DNA of 64,000 nt. It comes from Mycetocola tolaasinivorans (lineage in GTDB: Bacteria; Actinomycetota; Actinomycetes; Actinomycetales; Microbacteriaceae). Shown here in pieces: positions 53,992-61,644 of this stretch. The stretch lies in the NCBI RefSeq assembly GCF_003667565.1, contig NZ_RCUX01000002.1:1-64000 (forward strand). The letters are read 5' to 3'. The notes under the pieces were generated by a model. It did no database searches. It saw only the letters and a program-made list of their open reading frames with translations, and was not told the origin of the DNA. The translations under genes and the position numbers were made by a program. Numbering within the stretch: the first letter of the stretch is position 1; each line of letters begins with the position of its first letter.

Positions 53992-54987
53992 GTGCCTCGT
54001 CCCACCCGTTCCCTTGCCCGCGCGCTGCGCGCCTCCGCCGCGGTGGCCGCCCTCACCCTCACCGCCGGCCTGCTCTCCGCCTGCTCCACCGGCGCGGCTC
54101 CCGCCAGCAGCGAGGGCGCGAGCGCCACCCGCACCTTCGCCTCCGCCTACGGCGACGTCAAGATTCCCGAGAAGCCGCTGCGCGTGGCCGCGGTGTCCTA
54201 TGACACCCCCTGGCAGCTGATGTCCCTCGACGTGAAACCGGTCGCCGCCCAGGACTACGGCAAGTGGATCAAGGAGTTCTCCGACACGCAGCAGGACTTC
54301 GTGAAGGGTGTGCCCACCGCGGGCAGCTTCGGTGAGCTCAACTACGAGGCCCTGGCCGCCACCAAGCCCGACCTCATCGTGGGCGATGCCTACGAGATCG
54401 ATGAGTCCGTCTACAAGCGGCTCTCGGCCATCGCCCCCACGGCCATCGCCAAGGGAAAGGACCGCGGAGACTGGCAGGGCCTCACCGAGCAGATCGCCGA
54501 GGCCGTGGGAAAGACCGACGCCTGGAAGGGTGCGAAGTCCACGTATGAGACCGAGCGCGATCGCATCAAGACCACCTATGCGGCGCAGATTTCCGGAAAC
54601 TCCTGGGCCCACTTCTCCCTCGGGGACGATGCCGGACAGTTCTCGATTCAGGAACCCACCGGGGCCATCGGTAACCTCGTGGTCAACGAACTGGGCATGA
54701 AGTATGGCCCCGGCGTTCCCACCAACTACGACGCCAGCGGCTACCACTCGTACCCGTTTGAGCAGCTCGGCACGGTATTCACCGGCGTAAGCGTGGCGCT
54801 GCACCCCATCAACCAGGATGGCAGCGTGCCGCAGGGCATTCAGGACGTCCTGAACAATGATCTCTTCACCCGGCTGCCCGTGGCCCAGGCGAAGCACGTG
54901 TACGGCCTGAAGACCAGCATCACCGACTACGTGACCGCCACCGAGTGGCTGCACGAGGTCGAAAAGACCGTGCTCTCCGCCCTCTAG
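53992..54987 (+). CDS. Iron-siderophore ABC transporter substrate-binding lipoprotein
   Basis: Binds ferric siderophore outside the cell and delivers it to the FecCD-type permease. The 331 residues begin with a lipoprotein signal (TAGLLSAC, acylated Cys31), then a type III periplasmic-binding fold: RVAAVSYDTPWQLMSLDVKPVA, GSFGELNYEALAATKPDLIVG, and a central long helix. GTG at 53992 has CAGGAG 6 nt upstream. Iron-regulated through the DtxR box. The permease starts 1 nt after its stop. Confidence 0.93.
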   Translation: MPRPTRSLARALRASAAVAALTLTAGLLSACSTGAAPASSEGASATRTFASAYGDVKIPEKPLRVAAVSYDTPWQLMSLDVKPVAAQDYGKWIKEFSDTQQDFVKGVPTAGSFGELNYEALAATKPDLIVGDAYEIDESVYKRLSAIAPTAIAKGKDRGDWQGLTEQIAEAVGKTDAWKGAKSTYETERDRIKTTYAAQISGNSWAHFSLGDDAGQFSIQEPTGAIGNLVVNELGMKYGPGVPTNYDASGYHSYPFEQLGTVFTGVSVALHPINQDGSVPQGIQDVLNNDLFTRLPVAQAKHVYGLKTSITDYVTATEWLHEVEKTVLSAL

Positions 54988-54988
54988 G

Positions 54989-56050
54989 ATGACCACTGCT
55001 CCACCCACACCGAAACGCCCGACCGCACAGGCTCTGCCCGCGGCCGGGCGTTCCGGTGGTGCTCTCACCCTGTGGTTTCTCGCCGCCCTCGGTACCCTCA
55101 TCGTGCTGGCCCTGCTGAGCCTCTCGGTGGGTTCGAAGATGATCCCGCCCGCGGACGTGCTGGCCGGCGTCCTCGCACCCACCGGTACCGAAAACGATCT
55201 GATCATCTCGGGGGTGCGCATTCCGCGCACCCTGCTGTGCATCGCCGCGGGGGCCGCCCTGGCGGTGGCCGGCACCCTGATGCAGGCACTCACCCGCAAC
55301 CCGCTGGCCGACCCGGGCATCCTCGGTGTCAACGCCGGGGCGGCACTCGGGGTTGCCCTCGGATACATCGTGTTTGGCGTGGGCGGGTTCCTCAACTCGC
55401 TGTGGTTTGCCTACGCCGGAGCGATCCTGGCCACCCTCGTGGTGTATGTGCTGGCCTCCACGGGCGGCCCCGCCTCGATCACCCCGACGCGGCTGACGCT
55501 CTCCGGTGTTGCGGTGGGTGCGGTGCTCGGCGGCATCACCTCCGCCATGTCGCTGTCGAACCCGAAGGCGTTTGACAGCCTGCGCTTCTGGTCGGCGGGC
55601 TCTGTTGCTGGGCGGGAGATGGACGTGGTGTCGATCGCGCTTCCGGTCATCGCGATCGCGCTGGTTCTTGCGCTGGCACTGGGTCGCGGCCTCAACGCGC
55701 TCTCCCTCGGAGACGACCTCGCGGCCTCTCTCGGAAGCCGCACCGGGGCCACGCGTGCCCTCGGGGCCGTGGCCGTCACGGTGCTGTGCGGCACGGCCAC
55801 GGCGGCCGCCGGGCCCATCGGCTTTGTGGGGCTCATGGTGCCGCACTCCCTGCGGCCGCTGGTGGGGCCGGATCAGCGCTGGCTACTGGCCTTCTCCGTT
55901 GTGTGCGGCCCCATTCTTCTGCTCGCGGCGGATCTCGTGGGCCGCACGATCGCGCGACCGCACGAGCTCTCGGTGGGCGTGATCACCGCGTTTGTGGGTG
56001 CGCCCATCCTCGTCTGGCTCGCCCTGCGCCGCCGTGGGCGGATCACGTGA
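54989..56050 (+). CDS. FecCD-family siderophore ABC transporter permease 1
   Basis: Membrane subunit of the ferric-siderophore importer. The 353 residues form about nine or ten helices with the BtuC/FecCD hallmarks IRIPRTLLCIAAGAALAVAGTLMQALTRNPLADPGILGVNAGAALG, LGDDLAASLGSRTGATRAL and GPIGFVGLMVPHSLRPLVGPDQRWLLAFS (the coupling region). It begins 1 nt after the binding-protein gene and ends overlapping the second permease by GTGA. Confidence 0.95.
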   Translation: MTTAPPTPKRPTAQALPAAGRSGGALTLWFLAALGTLIVLALLSLSVGSKMIPPADVLAGVLAPTGTENDLIISGVRIPRTLLCIAAGAALAVAGTLMQALTRNPLADPGILGVNAGAALGVALGYIVFGVGGFLNSLWFAYAGAILATLVVYVLASTGGPASITPTRLTLSGVAVGAVLGGITSAMSLSNPKAFDSLRFWSAGSVAGREMDVVSIALPVIAIALVLALALGRGLNALSLGDDLAASLGSRTGATRALGAVAVTVLCGTATAAAGPIGFVGLMVPHSLRPLVGPDQRWLLAFSVVCGPILLLAADLVGRTIARPHELSVGVITAFVGAPILVWLALRRRGRIT

Positions 56051-57072
56051 GTGCGCCCGGTGCGCTGAGCGTTCCGGTGCGGGCCGTGCGTCGGCGAGCA
56101 CGCATCGCCACCATCCTGCTGGGCGTCGCGGTTGCCGCGCTCGCCCTGTATCTGCTGTCCACCGGGGAACTGCCCTTCACCCCGGGGCAGGTCCTCGCCG
56201 CGCTCGCCGGCCAGGATGCAGGCGGCGCGGGACTGATCGTCCGCGAGTGGCGCGCCCCGCGCGTGCTGCTGGCGATCCTGATCGGCGCGGCCCTGGCCCT
56301 CAGCGGGGCGCTGTTTCAGATCATCACCCGCAATCCCCTCGGCAGCCCCGACATTATCGGGTTCACCACCGGTGCCTACACCGGGGCGCTGCTGGTCATG
56401 CTCGGCGGAGGTAGCGCGCTGCTGTCGGTGTCCGCGGCATCGGTTGTCGGCGGGCTCCTGACCGCGGCCGTGATCTGGCTCCTCGTGATGCGACGCGGGG
56501 CGAGCGGTTTTCGGCTGATCGTGGTGGGTATCGCGATTACCGCGATGCTCAACTCGTTCAACATCTGGATCGTCACCACGGTGGATCAGAAGGAGGCACT
56601 GAGCGCAGCCATCTGGGGTGCCGGTTCACTGAACGGCGTGGGGTGGGAGCAGGTTCCGGTGCTGCTCATCACCCTGATGGGTGCGGTGCCCGCCCTCGCG
56701 CTGCTCGCCGGGCCGCTGCGCGTGCTGGAGCTCGGCGACGATCTGGCCGCGGCGCTCGGAACGGCACCCGAGCGGGTGCGCCTGGCCGCGATCGTCCTCG
56801 GGGTGGTGCTGGTGGCCGTGGCCACGGCGATCACCGGACCCATCGCGTTTGTCGCCCTTGCCGCCCCGCAGATCGCCCGCCGGCTGTGCGCGAGCCCCGG
56901 CATCCCGTATGTGGCCACCGCACTGACCGGTGCGCTGATCCTGCTGGCCAGCGACCTGATCGCCACCCGCGCCCTCGCCCCCACACAGCTGCCCACCGGG
57001 GTGGTCACCATCTGTGTGGGTGGGGCCTACCTGGCGTGGCTGCTGGGCGTAGAGGGACGGCGGCGACGATGA
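56047..57072 (+). CDS. FecCD-family siderophore ABC transporter permease 2
   Basis: Second permease, expected to pair with the first. The 341 residues contain REWRAPRVLLAILIGAALALSGALFQIITRNPLGSPDIIGFTTGA, LGDDLAAALGTAPERVRLAA and GPIAFVALAAPQIARRLC. The GTG at 56047 overlaps the first permease stop (GTGA). Its own stop overlaps the ATG of the tiny repeat ORF (ATGA). No ATPase gene follows, so the FepC-type subunit must come from elsewhere in the genome. Confidence 0.94.
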   Translation: MSAPGALSVPVRAVRRRARIATILLGVAVAALALYLLSTGELPFTPGQVLAALAGQDAGGAGLIVREWRAPRVLLAILIGAALALSGALFQIITRNPLGSPDIIGFTTGAYTGALLVMLGGGSALLSVSAASVVGGLLTAAVIWLLVMRRGASGFRLIVVGIAITAMLNSFNIWIVTTVDQKEALSAAIWGAGSLNGVGWEQVPVLLITLMGAVPALALLAGPLRVLELGDDLAAALGTAPERVRLAAIVLGVVLVAVATAITGPIAFVALAAPQIARRLCASPGIPYVATALTGALILLASDLIATRALAPTQLPTGVVTICVGGAYLAWLLGVEGRRRR

Positions 57073-57146
57073 AAAACCACGCTCAGCGAAACCACCCTCA
57101 GCGAAACCACGCCGACAGAAACCAACGTGAAAGGAACCGATCATGA
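57069..57146 (+). CDS. 25-residue His/Asn/Arg-rich repeat peptide, coupled to both neighbours
   Basis: Possible micro-gene, not recognised from any family. The ATG at 57069 overlaps the permease stop (ATGA), and its own TGA (57144-57146) overlaps the ATG of the reductase (57143). After MK the peptide consists of pentads NHAQR, NHPQR, NHADR, NQRER and a short end, encoded by 15-bp DNA repeats. It contains 3 His, 7 Arg and 6 Asn and has no hydrophobic stretch, so it would be a soluble, basic, possibly metal-binding peptide. AGAGGGA lies upstream of the ATG. The ORF could simply keep ribosomes moving between the permease and the reductase; translation is inferred from the double overlap. Confidence 0.5.
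   Translation: MKNHAQRNHPQRNHADRNQRERNRS
57074..57127 (+). repeat. 15-bp tandem repeats within the small ORF
   Basis: Units 57074-57088, 57089-57103 and 57104-57118 all begin AAACCAC; the first two differ by one base. A fourth, partial unit (AAACCAACG) follows at 57119-57127. The period is a multiple of three and keeps the small ORF in frame. Confidence 0.85.
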
Positions 57147-58024
57147 GCCGAGCCGAGGGGCCGATCTATGCGGCACGCGTGGCGGCGATCACCACGCTGA
57201 GCCCGCAGATGCGCCGGATCCGGGTGGAGAACGTTTCGGGAGCGCACGTGCCCGGAATCTCCGAGTATCGGGACACCGGGTTTGCGGATGAGTTTGTGAC
57301 GCTCGGGCTTCCCGCCGCGCACACCAAGATTCGCACGGTGAAGGATCTGGCGACGGCAGACCTCAGCCGCCGGTACTACACGGTTCGCGCGCGCGGGCGC
57401 GAATATCTCGATCTCGACTTTGTGCTTCATGGCGCGGGACCGGGGGCCACCTGGGCCACCCATGCGGAGATGGGTGAGTTGATTCTGCTGGGTGAACCGC
57501 GCGGCGGGTATGCACCGCCCGCGGGCTGCGAGTGGATCGCCCTGGTGGGGGATGCCACCGCGCTTCCGGCCATCGCTCGGATTCTCGAAAGCCACCTTGG
57601 CGACGCCGCCGCGCCGCCGGTTATCGCGGTCATTCAGGTGGCGAATGCCGCGGAGGTCCAGCCCCTGGCCCACCGTCTCGCCGACACCGTGCGCTGGGTG
57701 GTTGATGCTGGGGATACCGGGCCACTACCCGAGGCCGTGCGGGATCTCACCGACCGGCCGGGCCACGGATACGTCTGGTTCTCCGGTGAGGCAAGCGAGA
57801 TGCGCACGGCGCGCGCCCACCTGCGACACACGCTTCGTTGGCCCACCGAGCGCTGGGACACCATGGGGTACTGGCGTCGCGATCACGAGCGTTGGCAGCG
57901 TCGTCTGGCGGCGCTGGACCCCGGGGTTACCGCCCAGCTGGATGAGATCTACGCCAATGAGGAGATCGATCCCGAGCTGGCTCGTGACCGGGCGGATTCC
58001 CTCCTGGCACCGTTCGGGCTCTAG
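57143..58024 (+). CDS. Siderophore-interacting protein (FAD-dependent ferric reductase) 2
   Basis: Second ViuB/YqjH-type ferric-siderophore reductase, here placed in the transporter operon. The 293 residues show LSPQMRRIRVENVSG, the flavin motif RRYYTVRA, YLDLDFVLHGAGPGATWA, IALVGDATALPAIARIL, VWFSGEASEMRTARAHLRHTL and MGYWRRDHERW. ATG after GTGAAAGGA. It overlaps the micro-ORF stop (ATGA). Only distantly similar to the copy at 51059, so the two may serve different siderophores. Confidence 0.92.
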   Translation: MSRAEGPIYAARVAAITTLSPQMRRIRVENVSGAHVPGISEYRDTGFADEFVTLGLPAAHTKIRTVKDLATADLSRRYYTVRARGREYLDLDFVLHGAGPGATWATHAEMGELILLGEPRGGYAPPAGCEWIALVGDATALPAIARILESHLGDAAAPPVIAVIQVANAAEVQPLAHRLADTVRWVVDAGDTGPLPEAVRDLTDRPGHGYVWFSGEASEMRTARAHLRHTLRWPTERWDTMGYWRRDHERWQRRLAALDPGVTAQLDEIYANEEIDPELARDRADSLLAPFGL

Positions 58025-58054
58025 GCCTGGTCTCTGCCCACGGCACCCCACACG

Positions 58055-58096
58055 GAAGGGCACGCCCCCGGTTTCCCGGGAACGTGCCCTTCTCTT
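58055..58096 (+). terminator. Terminator after the siderophore operon
   Basis: GAAGGGCACG (58055-58064) pairs with CGTGCCCTTC (58083-58092), with further CCCGG/CCGGG pairing inside, followed by TCTTG. Lies between convergent genes. Confidence 0.75.
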
Positions 58097-58124
58097 GCGC
58101 GTCGTGCGCGGGTGAGACGGTCGG

Positions 58125-61100
58125 TTAGCCGATTTCGCTCACGTCGCGACGTCCGCGGGCGCGCATTGCGAGCCCGCCGAGGAGGAGCATCAGGATTCCG
58201 CCGACGGTCAGTGCGGCGATTCCCGAGGATCCGGTGTGGGGCAGATCCCCACCCGCGACCGGCGTGGCCGAGGTAGTCGGGGTTCCGGTGCCCGGAGCCT
58301 CGCTCACCGGCGCACCGCTGGCCGAAGCCTCGGCGGTCGTGGTGCCCGGGGCCGTGGTGCTGGCCTCGGGGGACGGCGAGACCGGGGTGCCCGTGGGCTC
58401 AACGGACGGTTCGTCACTCGGCACCTTGGTCGGCACCTCGCTCGAACCATCGGTCGGCGTCACGGTGGGTACTTCGGAGCCTTCGTCGGTGGGCTGCGAG
58501 GTCGGGACCTCGGAGCTTTCGTCGGTCGGCGTCACGGTGGGTACTTCGGAGCTTTCGTCGGTGGGCTGCGAGGTCGGGACTTCGGAGCTTTCGTCGGTGG
58601 GCTGCGAGGTCGGTACCTCGGAGCTTTCGTCGGTGGGCTGCGAGGTCGGTACCTCGGAGGTTTCGTCGGTCGGGGTGGCGGTTGAGGTGGGCATCGCGGT
58701 GGAGGGCACCTCGATCACCTCAAAGTTCACCGAGGTCGGGCCAGCGCCGGTGCGGAACGCATCGCCGGCGTAGGTTGCGGAAATCGACCCCTGACCGAGC
58801 GTCTGGGTGGGCACCGCGATGCGTGCGACTCCGTCCGCATCCAGGGGAATCGAAACCAGGGGTCCGCCGAGGCTGAACGTCACCGCGCCGCCGAGCGGCT
58901 CCACATCGCTGCCGGCACCGGTCACCGTGGCGGTGATGGTGCTCGAGCCGCCGAGGTACGGTCGTGCATTGGAGATGCCCAAGACCAGCGTGCTCGTGGC
59001 TGCGGTCACGCTCTGAGTGTGCTCGAGGCTGTCCGAGGTGGCAAACGCATCGGTGCCGATGTACCGGGCCGAGACCTCGTGGTCGCCCAGGGCGAGCAGG
59101 GAGGATTCGAGAGTGCTGGATCCGTAGCGCAGCGCAACCGGGTCGCCATCGGGCTGGCCATCCACGTACAGCTGGACGCTACCGCCGATCACCTCCGGGC
59201 CGAGAACGCTGAACAGCGTGCGAGCCGCAGCCAGGGTGGGAACCACGGGCGGTGCCGCGGCCCGCACGGTGGCGGTGAAGGCGAGCGGGGTGCCCCACTC
59301 GGCGCCGGTCTGCTGAGCGGTCAGCGTGGTCACCGAGGCGAGCGCGGACACGTGCAGTTCCACGGCCTCCGCGGTGCCTCCGGCAGCAACGGTGTCCGAT
59401 CCGGCGAAGCTCGCGGTGATCTCGCGGTCGCCGCCGTTCAGGGGCGTGGACTGGATGCGGACGGTGGGGACGCCACCCTCGAGTGCGAGGGGGCCCGAAC
59501 CGATGCGGTTGCCGTCGGCATAGAAGGTGACGATGCCGGTCGGGGTTGCCTGACCGGGGGTGACAACCTGCGCGGTAGCCTGGAGGGAGACGGTGTCCCC
59601 GTGCGAGGGCTGCGAGGTCAGGACCTCAACGTTCAGGGCAACCTGAGCAGCGGTGATGGTGTGGGTCACGCGACCCGAACCGGACTCCTGAATCACCGGG
59701 GTTCCGTTGTACGCGGCACTGACCGAAATGGTGCGGGCCGAGGTCAGGGCGGAGGCGGGCAGCGCGACGGTGGCGATGCCATCGTCATTGAGCGTCGCCG
59801 CGGGGAGAGCCGTGCCGTCAACGGTCAGGACCACCGAACCACTGGGGGTGCCATCCGGAGAGGTCACCGCGATGGTGGCGTCTACCGGCTGGCCCACAAC
59901 CGTCGAGGTGGCGGGGAAGGTGACGGTGACCGCGCTGGTCGGGCGGTATGCCCGCACGGCGATCGGACCCGAGACCGAACCGACGTAGTTCGGGGAGCTG
60001 GGGGGAAGATAGGTCGCGGTGTAGGCGCGCAGTTCGACCTCGTTCAGGGTCTGATCGAGCGTCGCAACGCCATCGACCAGATCGGCCGTCCCGATCACGC
60101 CGCTACCATCGGCAAACCGCACCTGACCCGTGGGCACACCCTCCGAGGGGGCTTCCGCAGCGACGGTGGCGCTCAGCGTGCGCGGGGTACGGATGGGGGC
60201 AGATGCGCGGTCCACGCTCAGCGTGGTGGTGGTGGGCGAAGCCTGGACGGTTACCGTACGCTCGGCGATGGTCGAGGCACCGAATCCGGCGTGGGCCGGC
60301 ACAAACCTGAGCGAGTACTTGAGGGCACCCACGACGGTGCCGCCGTAGCGGAGGGTCGCGGTTCCCGCATCGTCGACATTGACGGTCTCCACGACGGTGT
60401 TGCCGACGGTGAGGGCCACGGCACCCACCGGGGTCTTGCCGCCACTCACCCGGTTGGAAACCAGAGCGTTCACGATCAGCGGGGTACCCGCGGTGATCGT
60501 GCTGGGCGAGGTGCTGGTTGCCGTCAGGGTGGTGGGATCGGTGACCACGTAGGTCACCGTCACCGATCCGCTGGCACCGGCAGGAGCGAGCTCCGTGGTT
60601 GACCCGGATAGCCGGGACAGGGATTTTCCGCCCGCGCCGCCGCCACCGGCTGCACCGAGCTTGGCCGTTCCTCCGTTTCCGCCCAAACCAAATTCGGAGC
60701 CTCCGCCGCCTCCGCCGCCTCCGCCGGAGCGGAAGCTTTGGTCGGTCACAGCGGTCGCGGCTACACCGTTCGGGCTCTGCCACCAGTTTCCTGAGGAGCC
60801 CGTGCCGCCAGATGCCCGTCCGGAACAACCGGTTGCTCCGCCGGCCGAACCAGCGGTTTCGGCATTACCGCCGGCACCGCCAATTGCGCAGTCCTCGAGC
60901 CCCTGAGCCGTGAGACCCTGCCCGCCCGCGCCGCCGCCTCCTGCGGCAAGTACCAGGATGTTTGACGCCAGGTAAAGCTGAGTGCCGCCGCCGCCGCCAG
61001 CTCCCCGATAGTTTGCGTACTCGTTATTGGTCTCGCGATTTTTTCCCGCACCAGCCGCACCGCGTCCGGGGCCATAAAGATCCGTCGTGTCCCTGCCGTC

Positions 61101-61457
61101 CTGCCCGCCGGCGGGGCCGTCCTGGCCACGCCCACCAACTGCAATTTCGTATCTTTGTCCGGGGGAAACCGCTCGAGTACCCGTGATACTTGCGCCCTGT
61201 CCGCCGCGCGCTCCCGGGGTGTTTCCACCGGAGGCACCGTTGACAGTGAACGTCGCCGACGTGACGTTTGCGGGTACCGTCCAGGTGCTGTTTGCCGTGA
61301 ACGTGGTGCTCACGGGGGTGGGCTCGGCCGGAGTCGGGGCGGCCGCTACCGGCCCGCCCGCGATCAGGACGCCCGAGGCACCGAGTGCCAGGGCGGTGAT
61401 GAGCGCGGTGACCTGGCGCGAACGACGCCTCGGTTGCGCATGACGTGGGGGTTGCAT
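58125..61457 (-). CDS. LPXTG-anchored surface protein with glycine-rich head, Ig-like modules and repeat stalk
   Basis: Predicted cell-wall-bound adhesin-like protein of 1110 residues. A long signal peptide (RRRSRQVTALITALALGASG...AAA) ends near residue 40. About 75-290 form a glycine-rich domain (ARGGQGASITG, GAGGGGGTQLYL, runs of up to nine Gly). About 300-900 hold six or so Ig-like modules with repeated phrases such as GTPLIVNA, PTGQVRFADGS, PTGIVTFYADGNRI and STITATVTG. About 926-1012 are eight 12-residue repeats (SQPTDESSEVPT). Sorting signal LPHTG at 1072-1076, then a helix and RARGRR. ATG at 61457 with GAAAGGA 5 nt upstream. No sortase gene in the window. Convergent with the siderophore operon. 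Confidence 0.88.
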   Translation of the reverse strand: MQPPRHAQPRRRSRQVTALITALALGASGVLIAGGPVAAAPTPAEPTPVSTTFTANSTWTVPANVTSATFTVNGASGGNTPGARGGQGASITGTRAVSPGQRYEIAVGGRGQDGPAGGQDGRDTTDLYGPGRGAAGAGKNRETNNEYANYRGAGGGGGTQLYLASNILVLAAGGGGAGGQGLTAQGLEDCAIGGAGGNAETAGSAGGATGCSGRASGGTGSSGNWWQSPNGVAATAVTDQSFRSGGGGGGGGGSEFGLGGNGGTAKLGAAGGGGAGGKSLSRLSGSTTELAPAGASGSVTVTYVVTDPTTLTATSTSPSTITAGTPLIVNALVSNRVSGGKTPVGAVALTVGNTVVETVNVDDAGTATLRYGGTVVGALKYSLRFVPAHAGFGASTIAERTVTVQASPTTTTLSVDRASAPIRTPRTLSATVAAEAPSEGVPTGQVRFADGSGVIGTADLVDGVATLDQTLNEVELRAYTATYLPPSSPNYVGSVSGPIAVRAYRPTSAVTVTFPATSTVVGQPVDATIAVTSPDGTPSGSVVLTVDGTALPAATLNDDGIATVALPASALTSARTISVSAAYNGTPVIQESGSGRVTHTITAAQVALNVEVLTSQPSHGDTVSLQATAQVVTPGQATPTGIVTFYADGNRIGSGPLALEGGVPTVRIQSTPLNGGDREITASFAGSDTVAAGGTAEAVELHVSALASVTTLTAQQTGAEWGTPLAFTATVRAAAPPVVPTLAAARTLFSVLGPEVIGGSVQLYVDGQPDGDPVALRYGSSTLESSLLALGDHEVSARYIGTDAFATSDSLEHTQSVTAATSTLVLGISNARPYLGGSSTITATVTGAGSDVEPLGGAVTFSLGGPLVSIPLDADGVARIAVPTQTLGQGSISATYAGDAFRTGAGPTSVNFEVIEVPSTAMPTSTATPTDETSEVPTSQPTDESSEVPTSQPTDESSEVPTSQPTDESSEVPTVTPTDESSEVPTSQPTDEGSEVPTVTPTDGSSEVPTKVPSDEPSVEPTGTPVSPSPEASTTAPGTTTAEASASGAPVSEAPGTGTPTTSATPVAGGDLPHTGSSGIAALTVGGILMLLLGGLAMRARGRRDVSEIG
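58410..58680 (-). repeat. 36-bp tandem repeats coding a DESSEVPTSQPT stalk
   Basis: About eight 36-bp units encode variants of SQPTDESSEVPT (also VTPTDESSEVPT and SQPTDEGSEVPT). Central copies are nearly identical in DNA, implying recent expansion or gene conversion. Confidence 0.88.
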
Positions 61458-61644
61458 GAAAGTCCTTTCGGGAGGATGAATGGACGCTCGCACGAGGCGG
61501 CCACGATGAGGGCGGCAGGGTCCAGATTCGACGGTAGAAGAATGCGATATTGTCAACATCCGTAATCGCTACGTAAGATTGCGTTTTGGGTGTCGAGTCA
61601 TCGGCTACCCTAAAAAACACCCCACCCCGAACCCCGAAAAACCC

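Noticed and set aside
58410-58680. CRISPR-like 36-bp repeats
   Set aside because: The repeats are contiguous with no spacers and encode SQPTDESSEVPT in frame within the surface protein; no cas genes.
60640-61130. PE_PGRS-type protein
   Set aside because: The Gly-rich part is embedded in a protein with signal peptide, Ig-like modules and LPXTG; there is no PE domain and the organism is not mycobacterial in gene content.
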